A stretch of 64,000 nt of DNA from contig NZ_QKOB01000003.1 of assembly GCF_003226535.1 (NCBI RefSeq), forward strand, positions 186,001 to 250,000, given 5' to 3'. The notes under the pieces were generated by a model. That model made no database searches. It was not told where the DNA came from and was given only the letters and a program-made list of their open reading frames with translations. Positions within the stretch are counted from its first letter, which is position 1; every line of letters begins with the position of its first letter. This stretch comes from Meiothermus sp. Pnk-1. Lineage in GTDB: Bacteria; Deinococcota; Deinococci; Deinococcales; Thermaceae. Made by a program: the position numbers and the translations under genes. Shown here in pieces: positions 8,141-16,537 of the stretch.

Positions 8141-10300
8141 TCACTCGAGCTTCTCCAGCCCAGCGAACTTCACCGCCAGCTTCTTGAGCCCCACGCTGGG
8201 GAAGTGCACCGTCACCTCGCCGCCTAAAGCCGCCACCACCGTCCCGTTGCCAAAGCGGGGATGTCTGACCTTCTCACCGCCTTTAAAATCCTCGGAGAGC
8301 TTGGGACGAGCGGAGGTCGTCCCCCGGCCCACCACAGGAAGCTTGGCCTCTCGAGCGAACTCCCCAAAGGGGTTGATTTCAACCAGCAACCCCTCGGGAA
8401 TATCGTCGAGAAAACGGCTAGGCCGGGTGGATTCGCGCTTGCCGTAGATCTCGCGCTCCTCGGCATAGGAGAGGTACAGCCGCTCCTGGGCACGGGTGAT
8501 GCCCACGTAGAACAACCGGCGTTCCTCTTCTAAGTCCTCCAGCCGGTTCAGGCTGTTGCGGTGGGGCAGGAGGTTTTCCTCCACCCCCACCAAGAAAACG
8601 ACGGGGAACTCGAGGCCTTTGGCGTTGTGCAAGGTCATCAGGGTGACTTCCTCGGCCTTTTCCCGTGGAGGCTCGAGCTTGCCGTCTTGTACGCGCCTGG
8701 CCGGCTCTTCTGCCGAAGCGGTGAGGGCGACGGTGTCGAGGAACTCAGCCAGGCTACCCCCAACCTCGGCCTCCCAATCGCGGGCCGCCCGCAACAGCTC
8801 GTCGAGGTTGGCTAGGCGGTCTTCGGCGTCGGGCTCATCCTTGATGAAGTTCTTGTAGTCGGTGGCGTCCAGCACCCGCTGGATAAACTCCGCCGGACCG
8901 GCCTCAAAGGCCGCCTCGGCCAGCTCGTCCACCAGCTCGACGAAAGCCCCCACCTGCTGTGGCCTGGAGAGGATTTGTTCGGCGTGGCGGAAGGCCTCAA
9001 GGGCCGGTAGGCCGCGCTGCTGGGCATACTCGAGCAGCCTCGCCACCGTGCTGGCCCCGATCCCCCGGGCCGGTACGTTCACGATCCGGCGCAGGCTGAT
9101 CGAGTCCAGGGGGTTCACCGCCAGTCGGGCGTAGGCCAGGATGTCTTTGACCTCGCGCCGCTCGAAGAAGCCCACCGCTCCCACCAGCCGAGCCGGGATC
9201 TGGGCGCGTCGCAGGTGCTCTTCCAAAAGCCGCGACTGGGCGTTGGTACGGTAGAGGACGGCGATCTGTCCGAAGTTACCCAACCGGGCGATCTCGCGCG
9301 CTACAAAAGCCGCCTCCTCGCGGGCGTTGGGGGCCCGGAAGAGTCCCACCGGGTCCCCTCCACCCTTCACCGGGCGCAGGGTTTTCTCCAGCCGCAGGGC
9401 ATTCTTCTCGATCACCGCGTTGGCCAAGCTGAGGATGGCACGGGTGGAGCGGTAGTTCTCCTCGAGCCGGTAGACCTTGGCTCCAGGGTAGTCCTTGGTG
9501 AAGTCCAGGATGTTGTTGATGTCGGCGTTGCGAAAGCCGTAGATGCTTTGGTCGGGATCCCCGACGACCATCAAGTTGGGATTTTCCCCGGCCAGGAGCC
9601 GGGTGAACCTGTACTGCACGGGGTTGGTGTCCTGGTACTCGTCCACGTGGATGAAGCGGGCCCGCTGTCGAACCTTGTGCAGCACCTCCGGGTGTTGCTC
9701 GAACAGCTCGATGGCCAACAGCAGCAGGTCGTTGAAATCCACCGCCCCTTGGGTCCGCAGCCCTTGCTGGTAACGCCGGTAGACCTGGGCAGCGTCCTCG
9801 CGCGGGATTCCGGCCACGTAATCGGGGGCCTCGCGCAAGAACTCGGACAGCCCGCCCAGGCGGTTCTTGATCCGGTCCAGCACCGCCCGTACCGCGCCAG
9901 GCTTAGCCTCGAGCCCCAACTCCTTCAGGATCTCCTTGAGCAAGGTGCTCTGGTCGTCGTCGTCGTACACCACAAACCCCGGCTTGAGCCCGACCCATTC
10001 CCCATACACCCGCAGGATGCGCAGGGCTGCCGAGTGGAAGGTCGAAACCCACAGATCATGGGCCGCCCTACCCACCATCTTGCCGAGGCGCTCTTTCATC
10101 TCCCCGGCGGCCTTGTTGGTGAAGGTCACAGCCAGGATCTCCCCGGCGTAGACCCGGTGCTCACGCAACAGGTAGGCGATGCGATGGACTACGGTGCGGG
10201 TTTTGCCCGATCCAGCCCCCGCCACCACCAGGGCCGGGCCTTCAAAGTGCTGGACCGCCGCTTGCTGGGCTTCGTTCAAGGAGGAGAGGAGGTCCGACAT
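8141..10300 (-). CDS. ATP-dependent DNA helicase of the UvrD/PcrA family
   Basis: Superfamily 1A 3'-5' helicase for nucleotide excision repair and removal of stalled complexes. From ATG 10300 it has 719 residues, typical for the family. Visible motifs are Walker A GAGSGKT (residues 28-34), DEYQDTNPVQ (Walker B), GDPDQSIYGFR (motif III), YRSTRAILSLAN (motif IV), TLHNAKGLEFPVVFL (motif V) and YVGITRAQERLYLSY (motif VI), plus a C-terminal PcrA/UvrD tail with VRHPRFGNGTVV. The frame stays open 705 bases further upstream, but that part reads like a shadow. ATG 10300 is chosen because GGAGG lies just before it and the family N-terminus LNEAQQAAV starts there. Confidence 0.94.
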   Translation of the reverse strand: MSDLLSSLNEAQQAAVQHFEGPALVVAGAGSGKTRTVVHRIAYLLREHRVYAGEILAVTFTNKAAGEMKERLGKMVGRAAHDLWVSTFHSAALRILRVYGEWVGLKPGFVVYDDDDQSTLLKEILKELGLEAKPGAVRAVLDRIKNRLGGLSEFLREAPDYVAGIPREDAAQVYRRYQQGLRTQGAVDFNDLLLLAIELFEQHPEVLHKVRQRARFIHVDEYQDTNPVQYRFTRLLAGENPNLMVVGDPDQSIYGFRNADINNILDFTKDYPGAKVYRLEENYRSTRAILSLANAVIEKNALRLEKTLRPVKGGGDPVGLFRAPNAREEAAFVAREIARLGNFGQIAVLYRTNAQSRLLEEHLRRAQIPARLVGAVGFFERREVKDILAYARLAVNPLDSISLRRIVNVPARGIGASTVARLLEYAQQRGLPALEAFRHAEQILSRPQQVGAFVELVDELAEAAFEAGPAEFIQRVLDATDYKNFIKDEPDAEDRLANLDELLRAARDWEAEVGGSLAEFLDTVALTASAEEPARRVQDGKLEPPREKAEEVTLMTLHNAKGLEFPVVFLVGVEENLLPHRNSLNRLEDLEEERRLFYVGITRAQERLYLSYAEEREIYGKRESTRPSRFLDDIPEGLLVEINPFGEFAREAKLPVVGRGTTSARPKLSEDFKGGEKVRHPRFGNGTVVAALGGEVTVHFPSVGLKKLAVKFAGLEKLE

Positions 10301-10423
10301 AGAACCTCCGAAGTCTATCACCTCGGCTCGGTGTGGAACGTAGCGATGAACCCCAGCGGAGCGTGTTACACAGGCCGCTGTCGCCCACAACCGCAGCGCC
10401 AGTTCAGCTAAACTGTTACGAGT

Positions 10424-11815
10424 ATGGCAACTATCCGCTTCGGCACCGACGGCTGGCGCGACGTGATCGCCGACAACTTCACCTTCGAGAACGTAGCAAA
10501 GGTGGCCCAGGCGTATGCCAGCCACCTGCTCGAGCAAGGGGGGAAAAAGGTAGCGGTGGGCTATGACACCCGCTTCATGGCCGAGAAGTTCGCCCGCAAG
10601 GCCGCGGAGGTGCTGGCTGCAAACGGCCTCGAGGTCCACCTGTCCAAAAGCTATCTGCCCACCCCGGCGCTTTCTTATGCCGTCAAGCACCTCGAGGCCG
10701 ACGGCGGGGTGATGCTCACCGCCAGCCACAACCCCCCAGAGTACCAAGGCTTCAAGATCAAAGGGGCTTACGGGGGGAGCGCCACCCCAACCCTGGTGGC
10801 CGAGGTGGAGCAAAAGCTGGGAACGGAGCCCAAACCCTTCGATCCCTCCCGGCATAGGCTGCACACCTTCGATATCCGCAAGCCCTATTACGACCACCTG
10901 ATGGGCCTGCTCGAGGTGGAGGCCCTGCGCACCTACGAGGGGGTGCTCTACCACGACAGCATGGGTGGAGCGGGGGCCGGGTGGCTTTCGGGCTTTGTCA
11001 AGCACGCCAAATTAAGGCTCGAGCTGCGCGAAATCCACGGGGTTCCCCACCCCCTCTTCTACGGGGTCAACCCCGAGCCGATCCCCGCCAACCAGCAGGT
11101 GGTGATGACCGTGCTGCGCGCCGAGGAAGGGCTTACCTTCGCCGCCGTGACCGACGGGGACGCCGATCGAATCGGGGCGGTGCTGGCCGGGGGGCAAAAC
11201 TTCAACTCGCACCAGATCCTTGCCGTGCTCATCAAGCATCTCGTCCGCAAGGGGCTGCGGGGACGGGTGGTCAAGACCTTCTCCGTGAGCCGGGTGGTGG
11301 AGCGGCTGGCAGGAAAGCTTGGGCTCGAGGTCGTCACCACCCCCATCGGCTTCAAGTACATCACCGAGGAAATGCTCCGAGGGGGCGTGTTGATCGGCGG
11401 GGAGGAGTCCGGGGGGATTGGGGTGAGCGGGCACATCCCCGAGCGGGACGCGATCTACAATGCCCTGCTCCTGCTCGAGGCGATGGTGAAGAGCGGCAAG
11501 AGCCTGGGGGAACAGTTTGCCGAAATCGAGGCCGAAGTGGGCTTCCGGCACCACTACGACCGGCTGGACCTGCGCCTGCCCTCGATGGACCACATTCGCG
11601 CTGCCGTGGAGAAGGTTTCTACACCCCAACCCATCGCCGAGCAGGAGGTGGTGGGGGTGGAGACCCTGGACGGGGTCAAGTGGAATTTCGCGAATGGCGG
11701 CTGGCTTCTCTTCCGGGCCTCGGGCACCGAGCCGGTGCTGCGCATCTACTGTGAAATGCCCTCGCCGGAACTGGTCCAATCCGCCTTGGCGCAAGCCCAG
11801 CAGCTGGTGGAATGA
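10424..11815 (+). CDS. Phosphoglucomutase/phosphomannomutase family (alpha-D-phosphohexomutase)
   Basis: Interconverts hexose 1- and 6-phosphates through a phosphoserine. The 463 residues contain the four family signatures: active-site TASHNPP with catalytic Ser101, metal loop DGDADR, sugar-binding GGEESGGIG, and the C-terminal phosphate loop RASGTEPVLRIY. The sugar specificity (glucose, mannose or glucosamine) cannot be read reliably. It is divergent from the helicase gene. TAAACT at 10409-10414 lies 9 nt before the ATG and could give a nearly leaderless message. Confidence 0.92.
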   Translation: MATIRFGTDGWRDVIADNFTFENVAKVAQAYASHLLEQGGKKVAVGYDTRFMAEKFARKAAEVLAANGLEVHLSKSYLPTPALSYAVKHLEADGGVMLTASHNPPEYQGFKIKGAYGGSATPTLVAEVEQKLGTEPKPFDPSRHRLHTFDIRKPYYDHLMGLLEVEALRTYEGVLYHDSMGGAGAGWLSGFVKHAKLRLELREIHGVPHPLFYGVNPEPIPANQQVVMTVLRAEEGLTFAAVTDGDADRIGAVLAGGQNFNSHQILAVLIKHLVRKGLRGRVVKTFSVSRVVERLAGKLGLEVVTTPIGFKYITEEMLRGGVLIGGEESGGIGVSGHIPERDAIYNALLLLEAMVKSGKSLGEQFAEIEAEVGFRHHYDRLDLRLPSMDHIRAAVEKVSTPQPIAEQEVVGVETLDGVKWNFANGGWLLFRASGTEPVLRIYCEMPSPELVQSALAQAQQLVE

Positions 11816-11826
11816 GGCCCTGACCC

Positions 11827-12108
11827 ATGTCGCCGGTCTTCGCCTTAGGGTTCGGACTTTACCTGCTCAACCTGGGGGTGGGGCTGGCGGCGCAGCTACG
11901 GCTGGCGCGCTTCGGAGTCTGGCACCACTGGCTCTATTTCGCGGTTTTCTTGAGCGCGGCGGCGGCTTTGTTCTTCACCCGCCAGGCGGGGTTGATCCTC
12001 ACCGTGGCCTCTCTGGCGGCCTTCCCCTGGGCCCGGCCCCGCAGCTGGATACACCCCACACTGGGGGCGCTGGGGCTCGTGGGATACTTACTCAGCCTCA
12101 ACCCCTAA
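11827..12108 (+). CDS. Small membrane protein, unknown function
   Basis: A 93-residue, very hydrophobic protein with three or four predicted membrane helices (about residues 4-25, 34-50, 53-68 and 76-91) and no charged catalytic motif. It lies 11 bp behind the phosphohexomutase and 18 bp ahead of the nitroreductase gene on the same strand, so it is probably cotranscribed with the polyketide set. I do not recognise the family. Confidence 0.6.
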   Translation: MSPVFALGFGLYLLNLGVGLAAQLRLARFGVWHHWLYFAVFLSAAAALFFTRQAGLILTVASLAAFPWARPRSWIHPTLGALGLVGYLLSLNP

Positions 12109-12126
12109 CTTAGGAAAGGTGAAACG

Positions 12127-12912
12127 ATGGAGTTCCTCGAGGTCATCCGCAAGCGCAAGACCACCAACGGCCCCTTCCTGGACAAGCCGGTCTCGAGGGA
12201 GCACCAACACCTCCTGATGGAGGCCGCCTCGCGCGCCCCCAGCCACTTCAACTCCCAACCCTGGCGTTTCGTGCTCATCGAAGATAAAGCCCTCATCGCC
12301 CGCATCGCCGAGCTGGGGGGCAGCTCGATGGAGCGCCTCATCGCCGAGGGACGCTTCTTCGAGCGCTACCGCCCCTACTTCCGCTTCAGCGAGAAGGAGA
12401 TGGAAGAGCGGCGCGACGGCATCCTGATCGACCAACTGCCGGGGCCCTTGCGGCCTTTTACCCGCCAGGTCATGAGCCCCGGCGCGCTGGGGCTCATGAG
12501 GCGGCTGGGTGTGCCGCGCATGCTGGGGGAGGACAACCGCAAGCTCATCGCGGGCTCTCCCCTGCTGCTGGCGGCCCTCTTGGACAAGCAGGAGTACCGC
12601 CCCGGCGAGCTTTCGGGCTTTTACAGCGTATTGGGGCTGGGCATGGCCATCGAGAACATCTGGCTCACCACCGTCGAGCTGGGCATGGGCATCCAGTTCG
12701 TGAGCACCCCCATGGAGATCCCCGAAGCCTGGGAGGAGATCCGGCGGCTGCTGGAGGTGCCGGAGGGGCTCGAGCTCATGGCGGTGTACCGGCTGGGCTA
12801 CCTGCCCCCCGAGAGGCCCCGCCCCCGCATCGACTGGAAGTCGGATCACCGCAAGCGCATCTCGCAGTACGTGTTCCGCGACTCTTGCCGAACCCCCGAG
12901 CGCGATGATTGA
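12127..12912 (+). CDS. Nitroreductase-family FMN oxidoreductase
   Basis: A 261-residue member of the FMN-dependent nitroreductase fold (NADPH-dependent reduction of nitro compounds, quinones or enones). The N-terminal block [21 protein letters not shown] and [19 protein letters not shown] is the usual FMN-phosphate segment, and the helix [19 protein letters not shown] is the conserved dimer/FMN core. AGGAAAGGTG precedes the ATG. The 3' end overlaps the type III polyketide synthase start by 8 bases, so the enzymes are translationally coupled. A role in modifying the polyketide or a quinone-like product is inference from this coupling. Confidence 0.86.
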   Translation: MEFLEVIRKRKTTNGPFLDKPVSREHQHLLMEAASRAPSHFNSQPWRFVLIEDKALIARIAELGGSSMERLIAEGRFFERYRPYFRFSEKEMEERRDGILIDQLPGPLRPFTRQVMSPGALGLMRRLGVPRMLGEDNRKLIAGSPLLLAALLDKQEYRPGELSGFYSVLGLGMAIENIWLTTVELGMGIQFVSTPMEIPEAWEEIRRLLEVPEGLELMAVYRLGYLPPERPRPRIDWKSDHRKRISQYVFRDSCRTPERDD

Positions 12913-14008
12913 GGATCCCCAAATCCTCCCAGCGGGTAAATCCTGTTCACAAGCCCGAATCCTCGGGGTGGGAACGGCCTTGCCCCCTTATGCCCTCGGC
13001 CAGGCCCAAGCACAGGAGCTGGCGCGCGGGCTGTTCTGCGAGCTGCCCCAGGTAGAGCGGCTCATCGGGGTCTTCGCAAACACCGGGATCGCCCAGCGCT
13101 ACTTGGCCCGCCCCCCCGAGTGGTACACCCGCGAACACTCCTTTCCGGAGAAAAACCGCGCCTGGTTCGAAGCCGCCCTGGAACTCTCCCTCGAGGCCAG
13201 CCGCAAGGCGCTTCTAGCCGCTGGAAAAACCCCCCAGGAGGTAGCCGGGGTGGTGTTCGTGAGCACCACCGGGATCGCCACCCCCAGCCCAGAGGCTTAC
13301 CTTGTCCAAGCACTCGGCATCCCCCCTTCCGCGATACGTCTGCCGCTATGGGGGCTAGGCTGCGCAGGGGGGGCGGCCGGCCTGGCCCGTTCTGCCGATC
13401 TCGCCCGGCTCCATCCAGGGCGGGTATTTTTGCTGGTCACGGTGGAGCTGTGCAGCCTGACCTTTATCCCCGGCGACCGCAGCAAAAGCAACCTCGTCGC
13501 CACCAGCCTGTTCGCGGATGGGGCAGCGGCGGTGGTATTAGGGGCGGAGGGGATAGCCGATGCTTCAAGTACGCGCTTTCCTAGCGTCCTAGGCGGTTTT
13601 ACCCGCCTTTTGCCCGACAGCTACGAGGTGATGGGCTGGGATCTTCATCCCCAGGGGCTCCAGGTGCGCTTTGCCCGGAGCATCCCTACCCTGGTGCAGC
13701 GGCAGTTGCCCCGGTTGGTCAGGGAGGGGCTCGAGGCATACGGCTTTCTCCCCGAAGAAATCGACCTGCACGTCCTCCACCCAGGCGGGGCCAAGGTACT
13801 GGCGGCCTACCAGGAAGCCCTAGGCTCGAGCCCGGAGAGCCTAGCCGCGGCCTGGGAGGTGCTGCGCGAGTACGGCAACATGTCCAGCCCCACGGTGCTC
13901 TTCGTGCTCGAGCGCCTCATGGGTGGCCCACGGAAAGCCGGAGAAATGGGCCTGCTGCTGGCCCTGGGGCCGGGGTTCGCCCTCGAGGGGGTCCTCCTGC
14001 GTTGGTGA
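12905..14008 (+). CDS. Type III polyketide synthase (chalcone/stilbene synthase family)
   Basis: Homodimeric ketosynthase that extends an acyl-CoA starter with malonyl-CoA and cyclises to pyrones or resorcinols. All three catalytic residues of the family are visible: Cys153 in GLGCAGG, His292 in [10 protein letters not shown] and Asn325 in [11 protein letters not shown]. The length (367) is normal for bacterial forms. The start overlaps the nitroreductase stop and the stop overlaps the downstream methyltransferase start, giving a tight three-gene unit. The pairing with an ICMT-like enzyme resembles Bacillus bpsA-bpsB (alkylpyrones and their methyl ethers). The product here, probably an alkylpyrone or phenolic lipid, is inferred. 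Confidence 0.93.
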   Translation: MIEDPQILPAGKSCSQARILGVGTALPPYALGQAQAQELARGLFCELPQVERLIGVFANTGIAQRYLARPPEWYTREHSFPEKNRAWFEAALELSLEASRKALLAAGKTPQEVAGVVFVSTTGIATPSPEAYLVQALGIPPSAIRLPLWGLGCAGGAAGLARSADLARLHPGRVFLLVTVELCSLTFIPGDRSKSNLVATSLFADGAAAVVLGAEGIADASSTRFPSVLGGFTRLLPDSYEVMGWDLHPQGLQVRFARSIPTLVQRQLPRLVREGLEAYGFLPEEIDLHVLHPGGAKVLAAYQEALGSSPESLAAAWEVLREYGNMSSPTVLFVLERLMGGPRKAGEMGLLLALGPGFALEGVLLRW

Positions 14009-14526
14009 GCTGGCCGATCTATCTCGCCCTTTTATTGGTCGCCGCCCAGCGGCTTTGGGAGCTCCGGCTAGCTCGGCGAAACCTGGCCTGGGCGCTCGAG
14101 CGGGGGGCCCGGGAGTACGGGCGGGAGCATTACCCGCTTTTCTTCCTGCTGCACATCGGCTGGATGCTGGGGTGGTTTTTCGAGGGATTGGCGCGGGGGG
14201 GTCTCGCCCCGGCCTGGGGGTTCTGGCTGGCGCTCTTCATCCTGGCCCAGTTCCTGCGTTACTGGGCCATCGCCAGCCTGGGGCCCTATTGGAACACCCG
14301 CATCCTGGTGATCCCCGGGGCGAAGCGGGTCAGAACTGGCCCCTACCGCTTTCTCCGGCACCCCAACTACCTGGCGGTAGGGCTCGAGCTCTTCGCCCTA
14401 CCGCTGGTCTTCGGGGCCTGGGTGAGCGCGCTCGTCGCCACGCTGCTCAACGCTGGGCTTTTGCTGGGGATTCGTATCCCCGCAGAGGAGCGGGCGTTGC
14501 GCGAAGCCTATGGTTCGGAAAAATAA
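14005..14526 (+). CDS. Isoprenylcysteine carboxyl methyltransferase (ICMT)-family membrane methyltransferase
   Basis: An integral membrane enzyme of 173 residues with four or five helices. The C-terminal signature is RTGPYRFLRHPNYLAVGLELFALPL, the SAM/substrate block of the ICMT/PEMT superfamily, followed by RIPAEERALREAYG. The start is taken as GTG 14005, which overlaps the polyketide synthase stop as GTGA; a TTG one codon earlier is possible. Next to a type III polyketide synthase it most likely O-methylates the polyketide ring hydroxyl, as BpsB does in Bacillus. The last 19 bases overlap the convergent lipoprotein gene. Confidence 0.88.
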   Translation: MSWPIYLALLLVAAQRLWELRLARRNLAWALERGAREYGREHYPLFFLLHIGWMLGWFFEGLARGGLAPAWGFWLALFILAQFLRYWAIASLGPYWNTRILVIPGAKRVRTGPYRFLRHPNYLAVGLELFALPLVFGAWVSALVATLLNAGLLLGIRIPAEERALREAYGSEK

Positions 14527-15533
14527 GGGCCTGCTACGAACTCGCCCATACCCTTGGCCGTCACCGCCTGACCCTGCCAGGTCCCCGCTCCGGAGACCGG
14601 GCCTTCCCAGTAGGCCACCTGGCTCGAGGCCGCCAGGAGCTCTTGGTCCTTACGTAGCGGGTCCAAGCTCAGGCTAAAGCCCTCCCCCTCGACGCTCCAC
14701 GAGAGGGTGTAAGTTCGCCCGCTGGGCGAGGTCCAGGCTTCGCGGGGGGTCATGCGCAAGTTTTTGAGCTCGCCCACCTGCCCATCCGGGCCGATCCAGC
14801 TCCCCGCGAGCTGCACCACCGCCCCAGAAGCGTTTTTCACCCGGTAAAGCATGACCTCGGTACCGTTGGACAACTGCAAGCCGAACCAATCCCAGGTGGC
14901 CGAGCGGCCCGCGAGTTGGCCGCCCCACTGGTGGTCCATCCAGGCCTCACCGCGCAAGGTTCGGCCCTGGTAGGTACCCTCAAGGGCCAGGCGGGTATAG
15001 GAGACGTAGTACATCCGCCCGGTCTCCTCGGTGCCGGAGTAGCCCGGAGGGTGGGCCACCGGGGGTTTGCGCGGGGTGAGCCGCAGGTCAAGCCCTGCCC
15101 CCACCAGCCGAAAGGCTTCCCCCTCTTGCCAGAGCTTCCAGCTATCGGAGCCCCCCCTTTCCGGGGGCATCTCGAGGTATAGCGGCGGATAGCGCACGGT
15201 AGCGTCTCCTCGCGGGACATCCGAGCGCTCGACAAACGCTTTCCCATCCGCGCGCAAATCGGTCACGGCGATGTGGGCCACGTGAAAAGGGCCGGGGTTC
15301 AAAGCTCCCAGGAGGGTGCTGGCAACCTCCGGACGGAGCTGGGTATAGGCTTTGAAGAAGGCCCAGTGAAAAGCCCACCCCTCCTCCGGCAAGTAGGCCG
15401 ATACATACCACCACTCAAGCGGAGCAGCTTGCGGTCCCCAGGTGTGGGGAGAGGGAGGGCGGTCGGGGTCCACCGGGGAAAGCCTCGGAGCACAGGCCCC
15501 CAGCAACAACGCCAAAAGGAGGAGGCTTCGCAT
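14508..15533 (-). CDS. Lipocalin-like lipoprotein of the AttH / carotenoid 1,2-hydratase (CrtC) family
   Basis: A 341-residue protein with a lipoprotein signal peptide (MRSLLLLALLLGAC, lipobox LGAC, Cys14). The mature part has the features of the tandem lipocalin CrtC/AttH family: an early EWWYVSAYL, FHWAFFKAYTQ, AHIAVTDL and the signature WMDHQWGGQL...WDWFGLQLSNGTEVMLYRV. CrtC enzymes hydrate the end groups of acyclic carotenoids; other members are uncharacterised. No carotenoid gene is nearby, so the substrate is unproven. A surface-anchored form would act on membrane lipids or pigments. It converges on and overlaps the ICMT-like gene. Confidence 0.83.
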   Translation of the reverse strand: MRSLLLLALLLGACAPRLSPVDPDRPPSPHTWGPQAAPLEWWYVSAYLPEEGWAFHWAFFKAYTQLRPEVASTLLGALNPGPFHVAHIAVTDLRADGKAFVERSDVPRGDATVRYPPLYLEMPPERGGSDSWKLWQEGEAFRLVGAGLDLRLTPRKPPVAHPPGYSGTEETGRMYYVSYTRLALEGTYQGRTLRGEAWMDHQWGGQLAGRSATWDWFGLQLSNGTEVMLYRVKNASGAVVQLAGSWIGPDGQVGELKNLRMTPREAWTSPSGRTYTLSWSVEGEGFSLSLDPLRKDQELLAASSQVAYWEGPVSGAGTWQGQAVTAKGMGEFVAGPYFSEP

Positions 15534-15582
15534 GCCCCCACGATATCTGCGACACCCTCAGTCAAATGTTGCTTGGGAGGAT

Positions 15583-15670
15583 GTCGTACGCTATACGCCA
15601 AACGCAAGACGCGGCTTACGTCGTACGTCGTACGCCATACGCAATACGCAAAACGCCAGACGCTAAACGC
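15583..15670 (+). repeat. Heptamer array, consensus NANACGC
   Basis: Consecutive 7-bp units read tatacgc, caaacgc, aagacgc, then a TACGTCG-rich interruption, then catacgc, aatacgc, aaaacgc, cagacgc, taaacgc. The last four bases stay fixed while the first three drift, giving a strict 7-bp period. Part of the interruption (CGTCGTACGCCAT) recurs exactly upstream of the histidine kinase near 40,081-40,093. Confidence 0.75.
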
Positions 15671-15683
15671 GGGGGAAAAAATC

Positions 15684-15765
15684 GGGACGGCGTACCGCCG
15701 TACACCTAGAGGTAGATTCCCTTTGGGACGGGCTACGCCCGTACACCTAGGGGACGATCCCCTTC
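15684..15765 (+). repeat. Two tandem 41-bp repeats with compensatory hairpins
   Basis: Unit 1 is 15684-15724 and unit 2 is 15725-15765, directly adjoining, 32 of 41 bases identical. Each holds a perfect 6-bp stem around TAC: ACGGCG/CGCCGT in unit 1 (15687-15692 with 15696-15701) and ACGGGC/GCCCGT in unit 2 (15728-15733 with 15737-15742). Four of the nine differences between units lie in these stems and compensate each other, so pairing is kept. Both stems are followed by the invariant ACACCTAG. Confidence 0.75.
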
Positions 15766-15767
15766 GT

Positions 15768-15812
15768 ATGACGTGTGACGTACGACGTACGACGTTTGAC
15801 GTACGACGTCTA
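15768..15812 (+). repeat. Heptamer array, consensus NNGACGT
   Basis: After the 41-bp units come tatgacgt, gtgacgt, acgacgt, acgacgt, ttgacgt and acgacgt, again with a 7-bp period and a fixed GACGT core. ACGT is self-complementary, so the array can pair with itself in several registers. Confidence 0.7.
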
Positions 15813-15863
15813 AGTCTGCACAAATCAAGTTACCCGGCCACTAGATACCGCAAAATGGCTGGT

Positions 15864-16406
15864 TTATGTGGTTTGCAAAATGGGCAAGTCGCCCAGGGTA
15901 GTGACCGGGATTTTAGTGGGACCACTCCCCTGGCGGAACGCGGCGAGCCGCGCCACTACCTTGGCGCCAGCCCGCTCGGCCACCCGCTCGAGGGCCAACA
16001 TGGTTCCCCCCGAAGAGACCACATCCGAGACCAGCGCCACTTTTTGCCCAAGAAGTTTCTCGGCCATCCGGCGATCCAGCCACAACACCTCACCCACCCC
16101 CAGGGTCAGCGACTCTACCTCCTGGATGATGGGGTCTTCCATGTAGGGACGGCGCTTTTTGCGCACCACAACGTAAGGTTTGCCCAACCGCTCGGCCAGG
16201 GCGTGCGCCAGCACGATGGGGGAGGTTTCACTGGTGAGCAAGACCTCAGTCTCAGCGGGTACATGGGCTAAGAGCGCATCGGCGGCAGCGTTGACAAACT
16301 CCACGTCGCCTAGCAGTTCTACTAACGGGATACGGGTGCCCGGCAGGGGTTCGATGAGGGGCACATGACGGGTGAACTTACCGATAGTGATGGGATAAGT
16401 TTCCAT
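15864..16406 (-). CDS. Phosphoribosyltransferase, adenine-PRT-like (paralogue 1)
   Basis: Type I phosphoribosyltransferase fold of 180 residues, acting on PRPP and probably a purine base. The PRPP loop reads VALVSDVVSSGGTML; the usual acidic pair before the loop is Ser-Asp here, unlike paralogue 2, which may weaken or change PRPP binding. KPYVVVRKKRRPYMEDP is the flexible loop region. ATG 16406 is chosen because GGAGG lies 5 nt upstream; the 13 in-frame codons before it are unlikely. A second, similar gene is immediately upstream on the same strand. Confidence 0.82.
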   Translation of the reverse strand: METYPITIGKFTRHVPLIEPLPGTRIPLVELLGDVEFVNAAADALLAHVPAETEVLLTSETSPIVLAHALAERLGKPYVVVRKKRRPYMEDPIIQEVESLTLGVGEVLWLDRRMAEKLLGQKVALVSDVVSSGGTMLALERVAERAGAKVVARLAAFRQGSGPTKIPVTTLGDLPILQTT

Positions 16407-16455
16407 TTGACCTCCGAAGATCTCTCCGGTTCTTGGGGCCGACATCTACCTAGCA

Positions 16456-16470
16456 CCCCCGCGGCGGGGG
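16456..16470 (-). other. GC hairpin between the two phosphoribosyltransferase genes
   Basis: CCCCCG (16456-16461) and CGGGGG (16465-16470) form a perfect 6-bp stem around CGG in the 131-bp spacer between the paralogues. No U tract follows on the transcribed strand, so it is at most a weak terminator or a stabilising stem. It adjoins a GCGATCGC palindrome at 16471-16478. Confidence 0.45.
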
Positions 16471-16537
16471 GCGATCGCTTTAGACTACCCAAACGCCTCG
16501 AGTCTACCTCTTCGCCGTGATGAGCTACAAGGCCTGG

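Larger units (their letters stand above)
15534..15863. other. 330-bp gene-free region with structured repeats
   Basis: No coding sequence is seen here. It holds, in order: about 50 bp of ordinary spacer, an array of 7-bp units ending ACGC, two tandem 41-bp units with co-varying hairpins, an array of 7-bp units ending GACGT, and a short spacer to the convergent phosphoribosyltransferase stop. Each part is listed separately. Confidence 0.75.

Noticed and set aside
9215-10411. 398-residue open frame opposite the helicase gene
   Set aside because: Antisense shadow with no recognisable family.
10301-11005. N-terminal extension of the helicase frame
   Set aside because: The 235 extra codons overlap the phosphohexomutase gene on the other strand; the family start and a GGAGG site lie at 10300.
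15583-15812. Possible CRISPR array
   Set aside because: Units are only 7 or 41 bp, there are no unique spacers of constant size, and no cas gene is near.
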